Shown piece after piece: positions 24,401 to 36,400 of a stretch of DNA of 64,000 bases. Each line of letters starts with the position of its first letter. Positions within the stretch are counted from its first letter, which is position 1. Source of the stretch: Gari tellinella (lineage: Eukaryota; Mollusca; Bivalvia; Cardiida; Psammobiidae). Location: positions 43,439,623-43,503,622 of the forward strand of contig OV277861.1 of assembly GCA_922989275.2 (NCBI GenBank), read 5' to 3'. The notes below the pieces were generated by a model, which was given only the letters and a program-made list of their open reading frames with translations, ran no database searches and had not been told where the DNA came from. The position numbers and the translations under genes are program-made.

Positions 24401-27400
24401 TAGAATCGTCTCGATGAGTAATCACACCATAGGATTTGGTGAGGAAACGAGTGAGAAAATGTTGGACTTGTTCAATTTACTTTCTCTTATCTGGAGCTCT
24501 GTATTATGTAGAAATGTTAGAGCTTCGTTTTGAAAAGTAATGCAATTCTCTTTATTCCTGGTGAAGAGTTCATGGATTTAGCATGGGGCCTCACAATTAA
24601 ATTTGTACAACTAAACGACCTATATCAGCACGGGAGTCGCCTTTCAGACAGAAGCAACTAGCACGGGATTTTACCTGGGGATATTCTCCCATATAAACAA
24701 ACTTGATCAAGGTAATAGCCAATAACACCCCACGTAATTGACCATTTTCAGCGACACAAAATTTATATAAAACAAAGAAGAAAAGTTTTTAGTCAGACTA
24801 TCAAAAATTCTGAATTTCCTTGTCAGAGTTGGTATAGGCACATCATAAGTGTATGCAAACTTTCAATTACATACGTTCACCAGTTTTAAAATTATCTAAG
24901 ATTTATCGTGTTTTTTTTAACTGCAAACGACCTATACAGTCGCCAGATGGAAGGATTCCCCATATGAAAAGTCCCCAGTGCCAAGACCGGGATTTGAACC
25001 CACAGCCGTGAGGATATTAGTGATGTAAGTCACAGTGACTATACCACTTGGCCCCCTTATGACAGGGTTTGGTCGAGAAAGGAATTTCAATATTGAAATA
25101 CTCCACACGTCCCTCAGCATTGTTTTCTTAATCTATTACCCAATATTTTATTTCTAGTATTGAAGATAGATGATCACTTAACCCATTACCCAATAAATAC
25201 TTCTTTTTAGGCCTTGAAATTATTTCTTCACTGATGAAAATGGTTACAATGTATACAGCCATGAATATGTGCCACAAGAAATATTTCTGTATCCTAGAAC
25301 ATAGTAGCTTTAATGCGGGCTGAAGTAAAGCAGAATGTGCCTTAAGGAACATACTGCTTTACTTTAAACCTGCTTGAAGTGGTCAACTATCTTCAATACT
25401 AGAAACATGCTATTGAGTAATGGGTTAAAGCAGATTGAAAGTAAGGCAGAAAGTGCCTGAAGGAATCTGCTTCACTTTCAGCCTGCTATAAGCCGTCATC
25501 TGCTTGGATGTAAAAGAATGTTTCTGATGGTACATATTCATGACTGTATAAATTGGAACTATTTTCTTTGGTGGAGGCGTATTTACAGGGTAATTGGTTA
25601 ATGATGATTCTAATAAACAGTCATAACATAGAGTTTGGTTAAGACTGATCAATGTAACATAAAGTAAAATCCCCAATTAGGTACTGTAATTTTGAAAGAA
25701 GGTATAACCGATTAAATATCCGGAAATGCTTTCATGTTGTAGCCAAAACAAGTCCTGTAAAAAAGTATATTTATGACGTAGAGGGTTAAAAAGAGAGTAC
25801 ATGAAAGATTTTCCTTTTAGATCTCAGAGAGTCCCTATCTTGTGACTACTTTCAGGATTAATCTTGACGAGAGGATTTTAAAAGGAGAAGCCAATGTTTG
25901 AAAAGTTTCCTTGTGTTCTCTCAACACATTCAACCCTAGCAACTAGTATACTCGTCATTAGCAAACAGTGTACATGTGAAGAGTTCACTTGTCTTATGTA
26001 AACAGTGGTAACCCTGATCAGAGGGCTCCTGCAGGCCTCTAATCAGGGTCTGCACTGTGTGCCATTTACCAAATATTATTGAATTCAACCTGAAATTGAG
26101 ATTGTCTAGATTATCTAGTTTATGGGGTGAGTGAGTGAAGCACTGGAGAAAACTATATTCACCTGTTCTGCCAACAGTTTGGCTAGGTAAGGGTCTTCTG
26201 ACTGCAGTGTGCTCAGTTTCTTCACCAGTGGATGGCTGAAAATACACAAACAACACCATTATTATAACAAATCATAACAATAACAAGACTGTGCTCAATT
26301 AACGAATCTGCCACGCTGGCATCCTTTAGTGTTCAGTGCTCCCCAACTGTTGGTGTTTTTCTCGTCATCACACATAATTAATATCCTGTATATTAACAAA
26401 TACTACCAAATTCACACATGATCCAACATGTTAAGTTGTATTAAAATCAAAACTTTCACTACGAACCAGAGCTGGAAAAACATGTCCGTACTTGAAAAAA
26501 ATCATGTGACCATGCTTTTGGAGACAAATATTCTGTATCTTGTAAAGATGGAGATGTTATTAAGAAGGAAACCTGAACATAATTATCTTCTTAGGGTAAT
26601 AGTGGCAAGCATTGTTGTAAGGAGGAATCGTTCCGAAGATCTTTGTAGGAAGGGAGCACTATATTCTGAATTATTTTCCAAGTCCAAATTAGGTCAATGT
26701 CAAGGTCAAATTGAGGTTGATGATATGGGTGGATTGATTATGGTCCAAGGCAACAACTGTTAAAGTATCAAAGTATTGTAGTAAGTAGTGTTAACGCTAG
26801 AGGAAACGGTAAAATCTGGTTTACCTCATACCCACAGACGGACGGACACATGGATGCACCGGGGCATAAAAAGAGGAGAGAACAAAAATAATCAAGACTG
26901 CCTTCAATAAACGCTTATGCCCTGGTGGCATTCTTGACAATGTATTCTGAATATTTTCTCAATTCATATTAGTTCAATGTCAAGGTCAAATTGAGGTTGG
27001 TTAATATGGGTGAACTGGGAATGGTCCAAGTCAACAACAGTAAAATCTAGTTAATTGAAATGCAACCCTTTACTCCCTTGCCTGTTTCTAACACTGAATA
27101 TAGTTGACCACTTAAAACAGGTTCAAAGTACAACAGAATGCACGTTAATATGCATTCTGCTTTTCTATCAGCCTGCTTTAAGCTACAATCTGCGTCTGCA
27201 AGAATATAGAAACTATTTGATACAAAATATTTTCATGAGTGTATATACTGGAACAATATTCAGCAGTGGAGGAATAAATTAAAGGCATTTAAAAGTATAT
27301 ATCTATGGAGTAATGAACTAAATAGCAGGAAAGGTGTATTAAAGCAAAGAAACCATGTTCACCTTGGGTTAATTTCTAGAGTTGGTTGCAGCAGTCTAAA

Positions 27401-30400
27401 TCTCTCATCTTGTGACTTCTCAGCGAAGGTAGTTTTGAGGAAGTGTCTAGCTGAGCCCATCTCCTGTACTGTTACAACACACGGGTGAGATGACAGCTTC
27501 TTAGTTATCTGTACAATATAAAACACCTCTAATGAACAGTAAAACCTCTCTACTCTAGCTGAGCCAATCTCCTGTAAACCCTTTACCCCAAAGCCTGTTT
27601 CTAGTTTTGAAAATAGGTGACTACTTAAAGAAGGTTGAAAGTAAAGCAGAATGTGCCTTAAGGCACATTCTGCTTTACTTTCAGCTTGCTTTAAGCTACC
27701 ACCTGCTAGAATAAAGAAAATATTTCTTATGAAACATAATTTATGACTATATATCGGAACTATTTTCTTCAGCAGAGGAATAAACTAAATGCGTTAAAAG
27801 GCGCTTCTATGGGGGAATGGGTGAGATGACAGCTTCTTAGTTATCTGTACAACATAAAAACACCTCTAATGTCTCAACCTACAAGGATACAGTAAAGCCC
27901 TCTATAACATCCATTAAAAAGAAGGCTAATTGATTGTTAATGTATAAATGACTTTAATGTAAGATGAAAGTAAAACAGTAAGTCCTGAGCTAGGAAGTTA
28001 TGATAATAAATCATGGATGGCATTTCATATATTTTTTCCATACAGAAGCCTAAAGCAGGCTGAGTGTAAAGCAAAATGCTGCTTTAAATAAACGTTTCTT
28101 CAAAAATAATTGTGCTATGGGGTAATGGATAAAAGCTGTTTTGTTTGAAAGTAAAGCAGAGTGCTCCATAAGGAGCATAAGTGGTTACCTCTCTTCAAAA
28201 CTACAAGGCTCCAGATAAGAGGGATTAAACTGATCAATTCCATAATTTTCTCGCTCATTTCAGCACCAAATCCTACGGTGTTACTACTCATTAGAATCGT
28301 CTCGAAGAGACGATTCTAATGAGTAGTAACACTATAGGGTTTAATGCAGAAGAAAAAAAAAAAGTTTTTTGAAATACTCCCCTTATCATAACTCTGAAAC
28401 TAGGCACAGGTTATGGGGTAATCGGTTAAATTGGGTTATTGGAGGGTAAAGTCAGGTCAGTTAAGATGGCTGAACTATATCTCACCTTGACCTTGTTCAC
28501 TTTATTCAACAGTGTTGTCTTCAGCCAATTCATTAGAAGTTCTGCATCCTCTTGCTTCAGACTGTCTGGGTCTGCAAATAGTGACATCCATGATAGCTTT
28601 TATATACAGTTGAAACTTGACTCTACAAACTCGCTTAAATATATTGTACTTGTATTTCATAAGTTAAATGTCCATAACTAGATCTCTCTTAAGTCAAAAA
28701 CACCTGTATTTCAAAGCTAAAACTTTTTAACTTTGAAATATGGGTATGTTCAAACTAAAGTGAGTTTGTATTATCCAGTTTGGACTGTAGCTGAATAAGG
28801 GCTTCAGAACAGAGTGTGTAAGGAACTAGTTTCCAGCCTTTTCTCCTTTATGCCTTCACTAAACCCTATGGTGTGACCATTCATTAGAATCGTCGCAAAG
28901 CGGTGATTCTAATGAGTAGTCATATCATAAGGTGTGGAGTAGGTATAACAATGTTAGCTTTATCTGGAGCTCTGGCTGAATATATCAAATTTCTTCTGCA
29001 GGAATATCATATGTTAGCATATCCATTGTTAGGACCAAATAAAGTTTTTTGGATTAATGGAAGTTATAGTCAGTTTGCAAAATTCTAAATTTGGGTCACA
29101 TATGTTTCGTTCAAGTTATTCGAATATATTTCTTGCATCATCAAAACATAAAATCTGCTAAATGACTATTGGCATAAATGCTAACCCCTTCAATTAATAA
29201 ATATGTATTTTACGCCTTTTAATTTATTTCTCCACTGCAGAAATTAGTTCCAATTTATCACTGCAGAAATTTGGTCCAACTTATACAGTCATGAATATGT
29301 ATCATGAGAGATAGCTTCTATATTCCAGCAGATGGTAGCTTAAAGCAGGTTGAAAGTAAAGCAGAATGTGCCTTAAGGTGCATTCTGCTATACTTTCAAC
29401 CTGCTGTAAGTGGTCACCTATCTTCAATACTAGAAATATGCTATGGAGTAATGGGTTAAGGCAATTGAACTTGAAGCATGTTAAAATATTAACTCTGTCA
29501 CTGCTTTACAATGAGTACATTTGCAAACACTCTGTTTACTCTTTGAGAGGATTTTAATGAATGTTCACAACACTCGATGAAGTAGAACATTTTGGAAATG
29601 TTAAAATTACCCACTCTTATCTGGAGCCCTGTGTGGCTTGTGTGCACTCATTCAAAATGTATGTTTCAACCCAAAAGAAACAAAGTCCCAATCCTGGCCC
29701 CAAATTTATAATGAGTTTGAGTCTGAGATTGTTCTCAATCATTTGATCGGTCAGATTTTAGCTTTTGCTCAGCAAAAGCTCAAATCTAACCAATCAAATG
29801 CTTGAATAAGATCTCAGACTCAACTCAAACTGTTTATAACCTTGGACCCAGGACCTGTTCCTGCCTATACAGAGAACCTGGGGTCCGTCTTACGAATTAG
29901 TTGTACGACAAAAAGGATTGTAAGTCAAAACTATTAAATACATGTAAATCTAAATTCTGATTTCTCCAGCTAATCCTGTCTTGTGACATTTCTTTGGAAT
30001 CGTCTAAAAGACGATTCCAAAGAGATGTCACAAAACAGGATTAGATCGAGAAATAAATAATAATTGAGAATTTTAGAATCTGACTTAAGACAATATTTGT
30101 CATACATCCTTTCATAAGTCCTTTTTTAAGGACCACAATGGAAATAAGGAAAATATTTTTCCTTTTTTTGTGTTATCCTTGGTTTCTAGTGTGCATTACA
30201 TGGCTCTTATATGATTGCTTTAATTATGCTTTGCCATGTTATGTACTATTTTTTACCGAAATAAATCTATCTATCTATCTAAGACTGGCCCCTATACCTG
30301 ATTCATCCACCTTCCCTGTCTCATCCTTGGCGTCTGTAAGCTCATTCTCTACTGACTTGAGGTTCTTCTTATCAAACTGGCCAAGATTCATCAGTGTCAG

Positions 30401-33400
30401 CTCATCGTACGACTCGTACAGAAACAACACTTCAGCATCCTTCATATGTAACGCTTCAAGGTAAGGTGAGGACTCCGCTAGTTCTCGGCTGTAAGAAATA
30501 ACAAAATATGTGAACTTCTTGTGTGATAAACCACTAGTAGCCCTCTGATCGGTGTCTACACTGACTGTAAAGGACAAATGAATGTAGTATTTACAGATAC
30601 TGTTTGTAAAGGATTTTACCCTATAGCCTGTTTCTAGATTTCAAGACAGGTAACCTCTTAAAGTAGGTTGAAAGTAAAGCAAAATGCACTTTAAAGGAAA
30701 TATTCAAGTATAGATAGGAACTATTTTCTTCAGTGAAGGAATACATTTTAGGCGTAAACAAGAGCTGTTGGAGAACAGCAAAGTTCGCCTAACTAAACCT
30801 TTCTTAAATAGGTAACTATCAATAGAAAAGTGTATCAGTACATTGATATTCAAGCCACAGGGAACCTCCATTCCAAATATCAGCTTATAAATGCAAATAT
30901 GTCATGTAGTATAAGTGCATTCCAACACTTACTCCATAACTAACTTTGAAATTTCAGTCCCAAAACTCTTAAGTCCACAACAGGTAAAAATTTGACTAAA
31001 TTTAAACTTTTTTTTTTAATTTTAATTACGAAACATCAATGTTCAACCCACAGGTCACCTCCATTCCAAATATCAGCTTCCTAATACAAATATTTCATGT
31101 AGTATTAGTGCATTACAACACTTACCCCAAAACTTTAACCATGAGAAATCAGCCGAAAAACCTAAGTCCACAAAAGGTAAAATTTTGACTGAATTTAACT
31201 TTTTTTTTAAATTTTAACTACGTAACATCAATGTTCAACCAACAGGGCACCTCCATTCCAAATATCAGCTTCCTAATACAAATATTTCATGTAGTATTAG
31301 TGCATTACAACACTTACCCCAAAACTTTAACCATGAGAAATCAGCCGAAAAACCTAAGTCCACAAAAGGTAAAATTTTGACTGAATTTAACTTTTTTTTT
31401 AAATTTTAACTACGTAACATCAATGTTCAACCCACAGGGCACCTCCATTCCAAATATCAGCTTCCTAATACAAATATTTCATGTAGTAATAGCGCATTAC
31501 AACACTTACCCCAAAACTTTAACCATGAGAAATCAGCCGAAAAACCTAAGTCAACAAAAGGTGAAATTTGGCCTAAATTTAACTTTTTATTTTTTTTTAT
31601 TTTAAGTACATAACATCAATGTTCAACCCACAGGGCACCTCCATTCCAAATATCAGCTTCCTAATACAAATATTTCATGTAGTATTAGTGCATTACAACA
31701 CTTACCCCAAAACTTTAACCATGAGAAATCAGCCGAAAAAAGGTGAAATTTTGACTAAATTTAACTTTTTTTTAAAAATTTTAACTACACAACATCAATG
31801 TTCAACCCACAGAGCACCTCCATTCCAAATATCTGCTTCCTAATGCAAATATTTCATGTAGTGTTAGTGCATTACAACACTTACCCCAAAACTTTAACCA
31901 TGAAAAACCAACGCCGACGCCGACGTGATTCCATAAGCCTCCCCATTCTCCGAATAGGCGAGCTAAAAAGGCGTATTTATGGGGTAATGGATTATGAGGT
32001 AGGAACAGCTTGCGGTAAAGGGTTAGGTACATACCTTGGTGCAGCCAGATAGTAGATCTCTCGAGTCCCAGCCTTCATTCTCTTGCAGTATTCCTCCATG
32101 CTAGTGGTCTCCCCTTGTGGCAGCTTAGACGACTCAAATCTCAAAAGCTTGGCAATGTTCTCCTACAAAACAAAGCAAACTACAGTAAAACCTCTCTATC
32201 ACAACCATTGAAAAGAAGGCTGATTGGTTGCATTGAAGACAGCTGACAGCTGAAAGCAAGGTAAACATCAAACAGAAAGCTCTTAAAGGAGAAAATACAT
32301 ATATCGGCTACAATCACAAGTCATATGGCAAAAGGCATGAGTGATGTTTATCCTTTTACCTGAAAGTCTGTTTCTAGTTTTGAAGATAAAGTGGTCGCTT
32401 TTATGCATCCACCTATCAGAATGCAGGAACGTTTTCATGTGGCTGACAGATATATTTTAACAGAACATGGTAGACACAAGAAATACATGTCTAGAAGGAA
32501 AAGACAAAGATACTATGGAGGAATGGGTTAAGGGACTTTTTATACTTAACTGGTACTAGCAGATGGTAGCTTAAAGCAGGCTGAAAGTAAAGCAGAATGC
32601 ACCTTATGGCACATTCTGCTTTACTTTCAACCTGCTTCAAGTGATCACCTATCTTCAACACTAGAAACAGACTATGGAGTATTGCGTTAACCCATTACTC
32701 CTGCCTCTAGTTTTGAAGACAGGTGACCATTTTGATGATTTAAGCAGGTTGAACGTAAGGCAAATTATGCTTTACTTTCAGACTGCTATAACCTACCATC
32801 TGCTAGAATAAAGACAATATTTCTTGTGATACATATTCATGACTATAAATTTGAACTATTTTCTTTAGTGGAGGTATAAATTAAAGGGGTAAAAAGGTGT
32901 ATTTATGGAGTACATGTAATGGGTTAAGCAACCACCCATCATTTAAGACTATATTTTCTCTTACAATTAGCACTATACTGAAATCAGAATATGTTGAGTC
33001 TCCTATAACTCTATCATATTAATATAAATCTTACCCTAGTATCTTGGTCTGGTGATGTTACAATACCCTCTCGGAAGAACATGCCATAATCCTCATAGAA
33101 TTTCAAATACGTATCAGGGTCCTTCTTTGACTGGTCATGCAGAAACTTCAGTATGCGATTTGTTAACACCTGGTTTAGTTTCCTATTAGTAAAGAAGGAA
33201 AATCGTCACTAATTTAACTCATTACCCCATAAATACACCTTTAAATGCCTTTAATTCATTCCTCCATGGAAGAAATTAGTTCCACTCTATACAGTCATGA
33301 TTATGTATCATAACAAATATTTTCTACATAGCAGACGATAGGTTAAAACAGGCTGAAAATAAAGCAGAATGCACCTTAAGGCACATTCTGCTAGACTTTC

Positions 33401-36400
33401 AACCTGCTTAAACCCATTACCCCATAGTTTGTTTCTAGTTTTGAAAATAGATTATCACTTAAAGCAATATTAAAGTAAAGCAGAATGTGCCTTAAGGCAC
33501 ATTCTGCTTTACTTTCAGCCCGCTGTAAGCGATTATCTACTGGGATAAAGAAACTATTTCTTATGATACATATTCGTGAGTGTATAAAAGGGAACTATTT
33601 TCTTCAGTGAAGGGATAAATTTAAGGCATTAAAAGGCGTTTTTATGGGGTTAAGGGTTAAGTTGTCACCTGGTTGCAAAACTAGAAACAGGCTATGGGGT
33701 AATGGGTTAAAGCACTAATTCACTATGGCTCACTAGGAGGTCCCATGTTTGATTGTAGTTTGGTTCATGCCTAAAACTTAAATTCCATGAAATGTGATGT
33801 TTCATGATGAAGAAACCAAAGTAAGACTTTGGCAGTGCTCCCTCCCTACAACGGCCCTCATAACAACGAATCCCTACTTACAACAAAACTTGCTGCTATT
33901 CCCGAAACAAGACAATTATGCTAAACCCTTCCATCCCTGCAGTATTGTCTGCAGGTTTGCTTAAAATTATTGTCAATGTCTGCTGTTTTTCTCAAGGTAA
34001 CAAATTGGACAGTTTGACAGAAGAAATGTAAAGAGAAGTGACAAACAGATTGAACCCAGATCAGACATCACGTTGCACGGCATCTGATCTGGGTTCAAAC
34101 TGTTTGCAATTGTACGTCAAGCCATGTTCAGCACTCTAAAGATGTTAAGTTCCCCTCCAGGCGCATTCTGCTTCACTTTCAACCTGCTTTAAGTGGTCAA
34201 CTATCTTCAATACTAGAAACAGACAAAGGGGTAATGGGTTAATAGAACACGGCAGTCATGTGAAATACAAGTCAAGAAGGAGGAAAAGGTATTAACCCAA
34301 TAGAAGTGCCTTTTTAATTTATTCCTCCACTGAAGAAAATAGTTCCAATTTATACAGTCATGAATATGTATCATCAGAAATATTTTCTATATTCTAAAAT
34401 GTAGTAGCTTAAAGTGGGCTGAAAGTAAAGCAGAATGTGTCTTTAGGCACATTCTGCTTTACTTTCAACCTGCTTTAGTGGTAAACTATCTGCAATACCA
34501 GAAGGTGCATTCTGCTTTACTTTCAACCTGCTGTAGTAATAAACTATCTTCAATATAAGAAACAGACTATGGGGTAATGGGTTAATAGAACATGGCAGAT
34601 GTGTGAAATACAAGTCAAGGAGGAATAGGAAAAGGTGATAAAATGCATTTCTATGGAGGAGTGGGTTAAGGCACTGTCATATTGAGCCAACTATAGTTGT
34701 CATAGCACCTTTAAAGAGTACATTTGTCCTAAGCTATGAAAAAAGTGTAGACATAATAAATCAGAGGGCCCATAAAAGGTCCCTCTGATCAGTGTATGCA
34801 CTATTTATCATTTTGCAATAAAATGTAGAAAACAACCTTACCCCTTTGAACCCTAGTCCCGCATATTGGCGTCCTTTTCAAACAGTGTACATGTGAATAG
34901 TACACTTTTCCTGTGCAAACAGTGAAGACCCAGATCAGAGGGCTCCGAAAGGAGCCCTCTGATCAGGGTCTTCACTGTTTGTCATAATGCCAAACATTGA
35001 CAAAAACAACCCTTAAAAGTCAGAAATGGACTAGACTAAAATGGAAACTGGGATTGTCCATTTGATGTTTCAGGGAGGAAAGAGTTAAGTAGTCACAAAT
35101 GGACTAGACTTAGTTGGAAACTTCAACTGTCCATTAAAAGTTTAAGGGGTGAATGGGTTTAGGGATTTTTTTAAATCTATCAAGTGCCAATCTTACCTGA
35201 TGAGAACACTGTCCTGCAGCAACTCTCTACTCAGATTCAGGGGAATATCTTCACTGTCAACAACACCTGTAATCAACATATAGTACTGTCAATTTCCATA
35301 GAAATCTACAATGTCTAACCCACTACCCGATAGCAAGTTTTCTAGTTGTGAAGAAAGGTGACCCATTAAAGCAGGTTGAAAATAAAGCAGAATGCTTCAT
35401 AAGGAGCATTCTGTTTTACTTTCAACCTGCTTTAAGCTACCATCTGGAAAATTACTGGAATTTCCTTCAAAGTTTTATGTTCAGGACTTCCTAGGTGGGG
35501 ACTTCTTTCTTCAGAATAGAAATAGGTGTTAAAATGCATATTTATGGAGCGATGGGTTAAACAAACTGGTGAGTGGCTCCAAGGTTATAAAGCGTTTTAG
35601 TTGAGTCCGAATGTGTTCTCAAGCATTTGATTGGTCAGATTTGAGCCCAGGCTATGTGCCACATATCTAAACTCTGGCCCTAGTAGTTTTTGACAAGAAG
35701 AGAACGACTTGAAACTCAAGTCAAAAGCTTTATAACCTCCCACCCAGGTGACATTCATTGCTACTCAGCCTGGTGCAGGTCTTACCTTTCACACAAAAAA
35801 GATTAAACGACTGGTTTTAAGGCATTCATATATAGAATGGATTACTTTAAGGTCATTAAAAGCAAAATCATGATAGGAAAATGATAGGAAAAAATACCCT
35901 AAACACAAAAGCAAAACCCTCCCATGTAACTCCAGATAAGTGGGAATGTAATAAACTAAACATTTACATTACTTTCTCCGTGTCTTCACCAAACCCATTG
36001 ATCAGACTAATCATTAGTAATTTCAAATCTTATCCGGCCGTGATATAGTCTGCTTTGAATTTGTCTTCTGTAAATTTTGTCAAATAAAAAATGCAGCGTC
36101 TGATCTGGATCGCGATTAGCAGGCAAACCAGTAGATTTCCTTACCTTTCACAAATCTCAGCCACTTGGGCAGGATGGCACCAGCTTTGTTCATGATCAAC
36201 ACTTTCCTGCTGTACAGGTGAATACTCACATCAGTTTCTCTACTCATGTCAAACATATCTACAAGTACAAATAGTCAGTTTTCTTTTCAAATGTTCAGGT
36301 GATTGGATTTATTGGTCAATAAGATTCAAGGATTTTCTTTACAACGTGTGTCATAACAAAAGTTCTTAACCCAACAGATACACCCTTGTACATCATTAAT

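Larger units (their letters stand above)
12487..26162 (-). other. TRAP1 last intron, 13.7 kb
   Basis: No exon or independent gene seen. Made largely of fold-back elements (listed), two TIR-bounded elements, two tRNA-like SINE remnants and long homopolymers. Confidence 0.75.

Noticed and set aside
26428..26763. 111-codon open frame on the plus strand in the TRAP1 last intron
   Set aside because: Low-complexity AT-rich composition and overlap with a direct repeat; no motif recognised.
30275..30577. Single long open frame over TRAP1 exon 14
   Set aside because: The extension beyond 30488 and below 30298 is intron read-through; the GT/AG sites and phases define the real exon.
31423..32052. Several similar open frames starting [10 protein letters not shown]
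   Set aside because: They are copies of the same short frame produced by the 192-bp tandem array; no sign of protein constraint.
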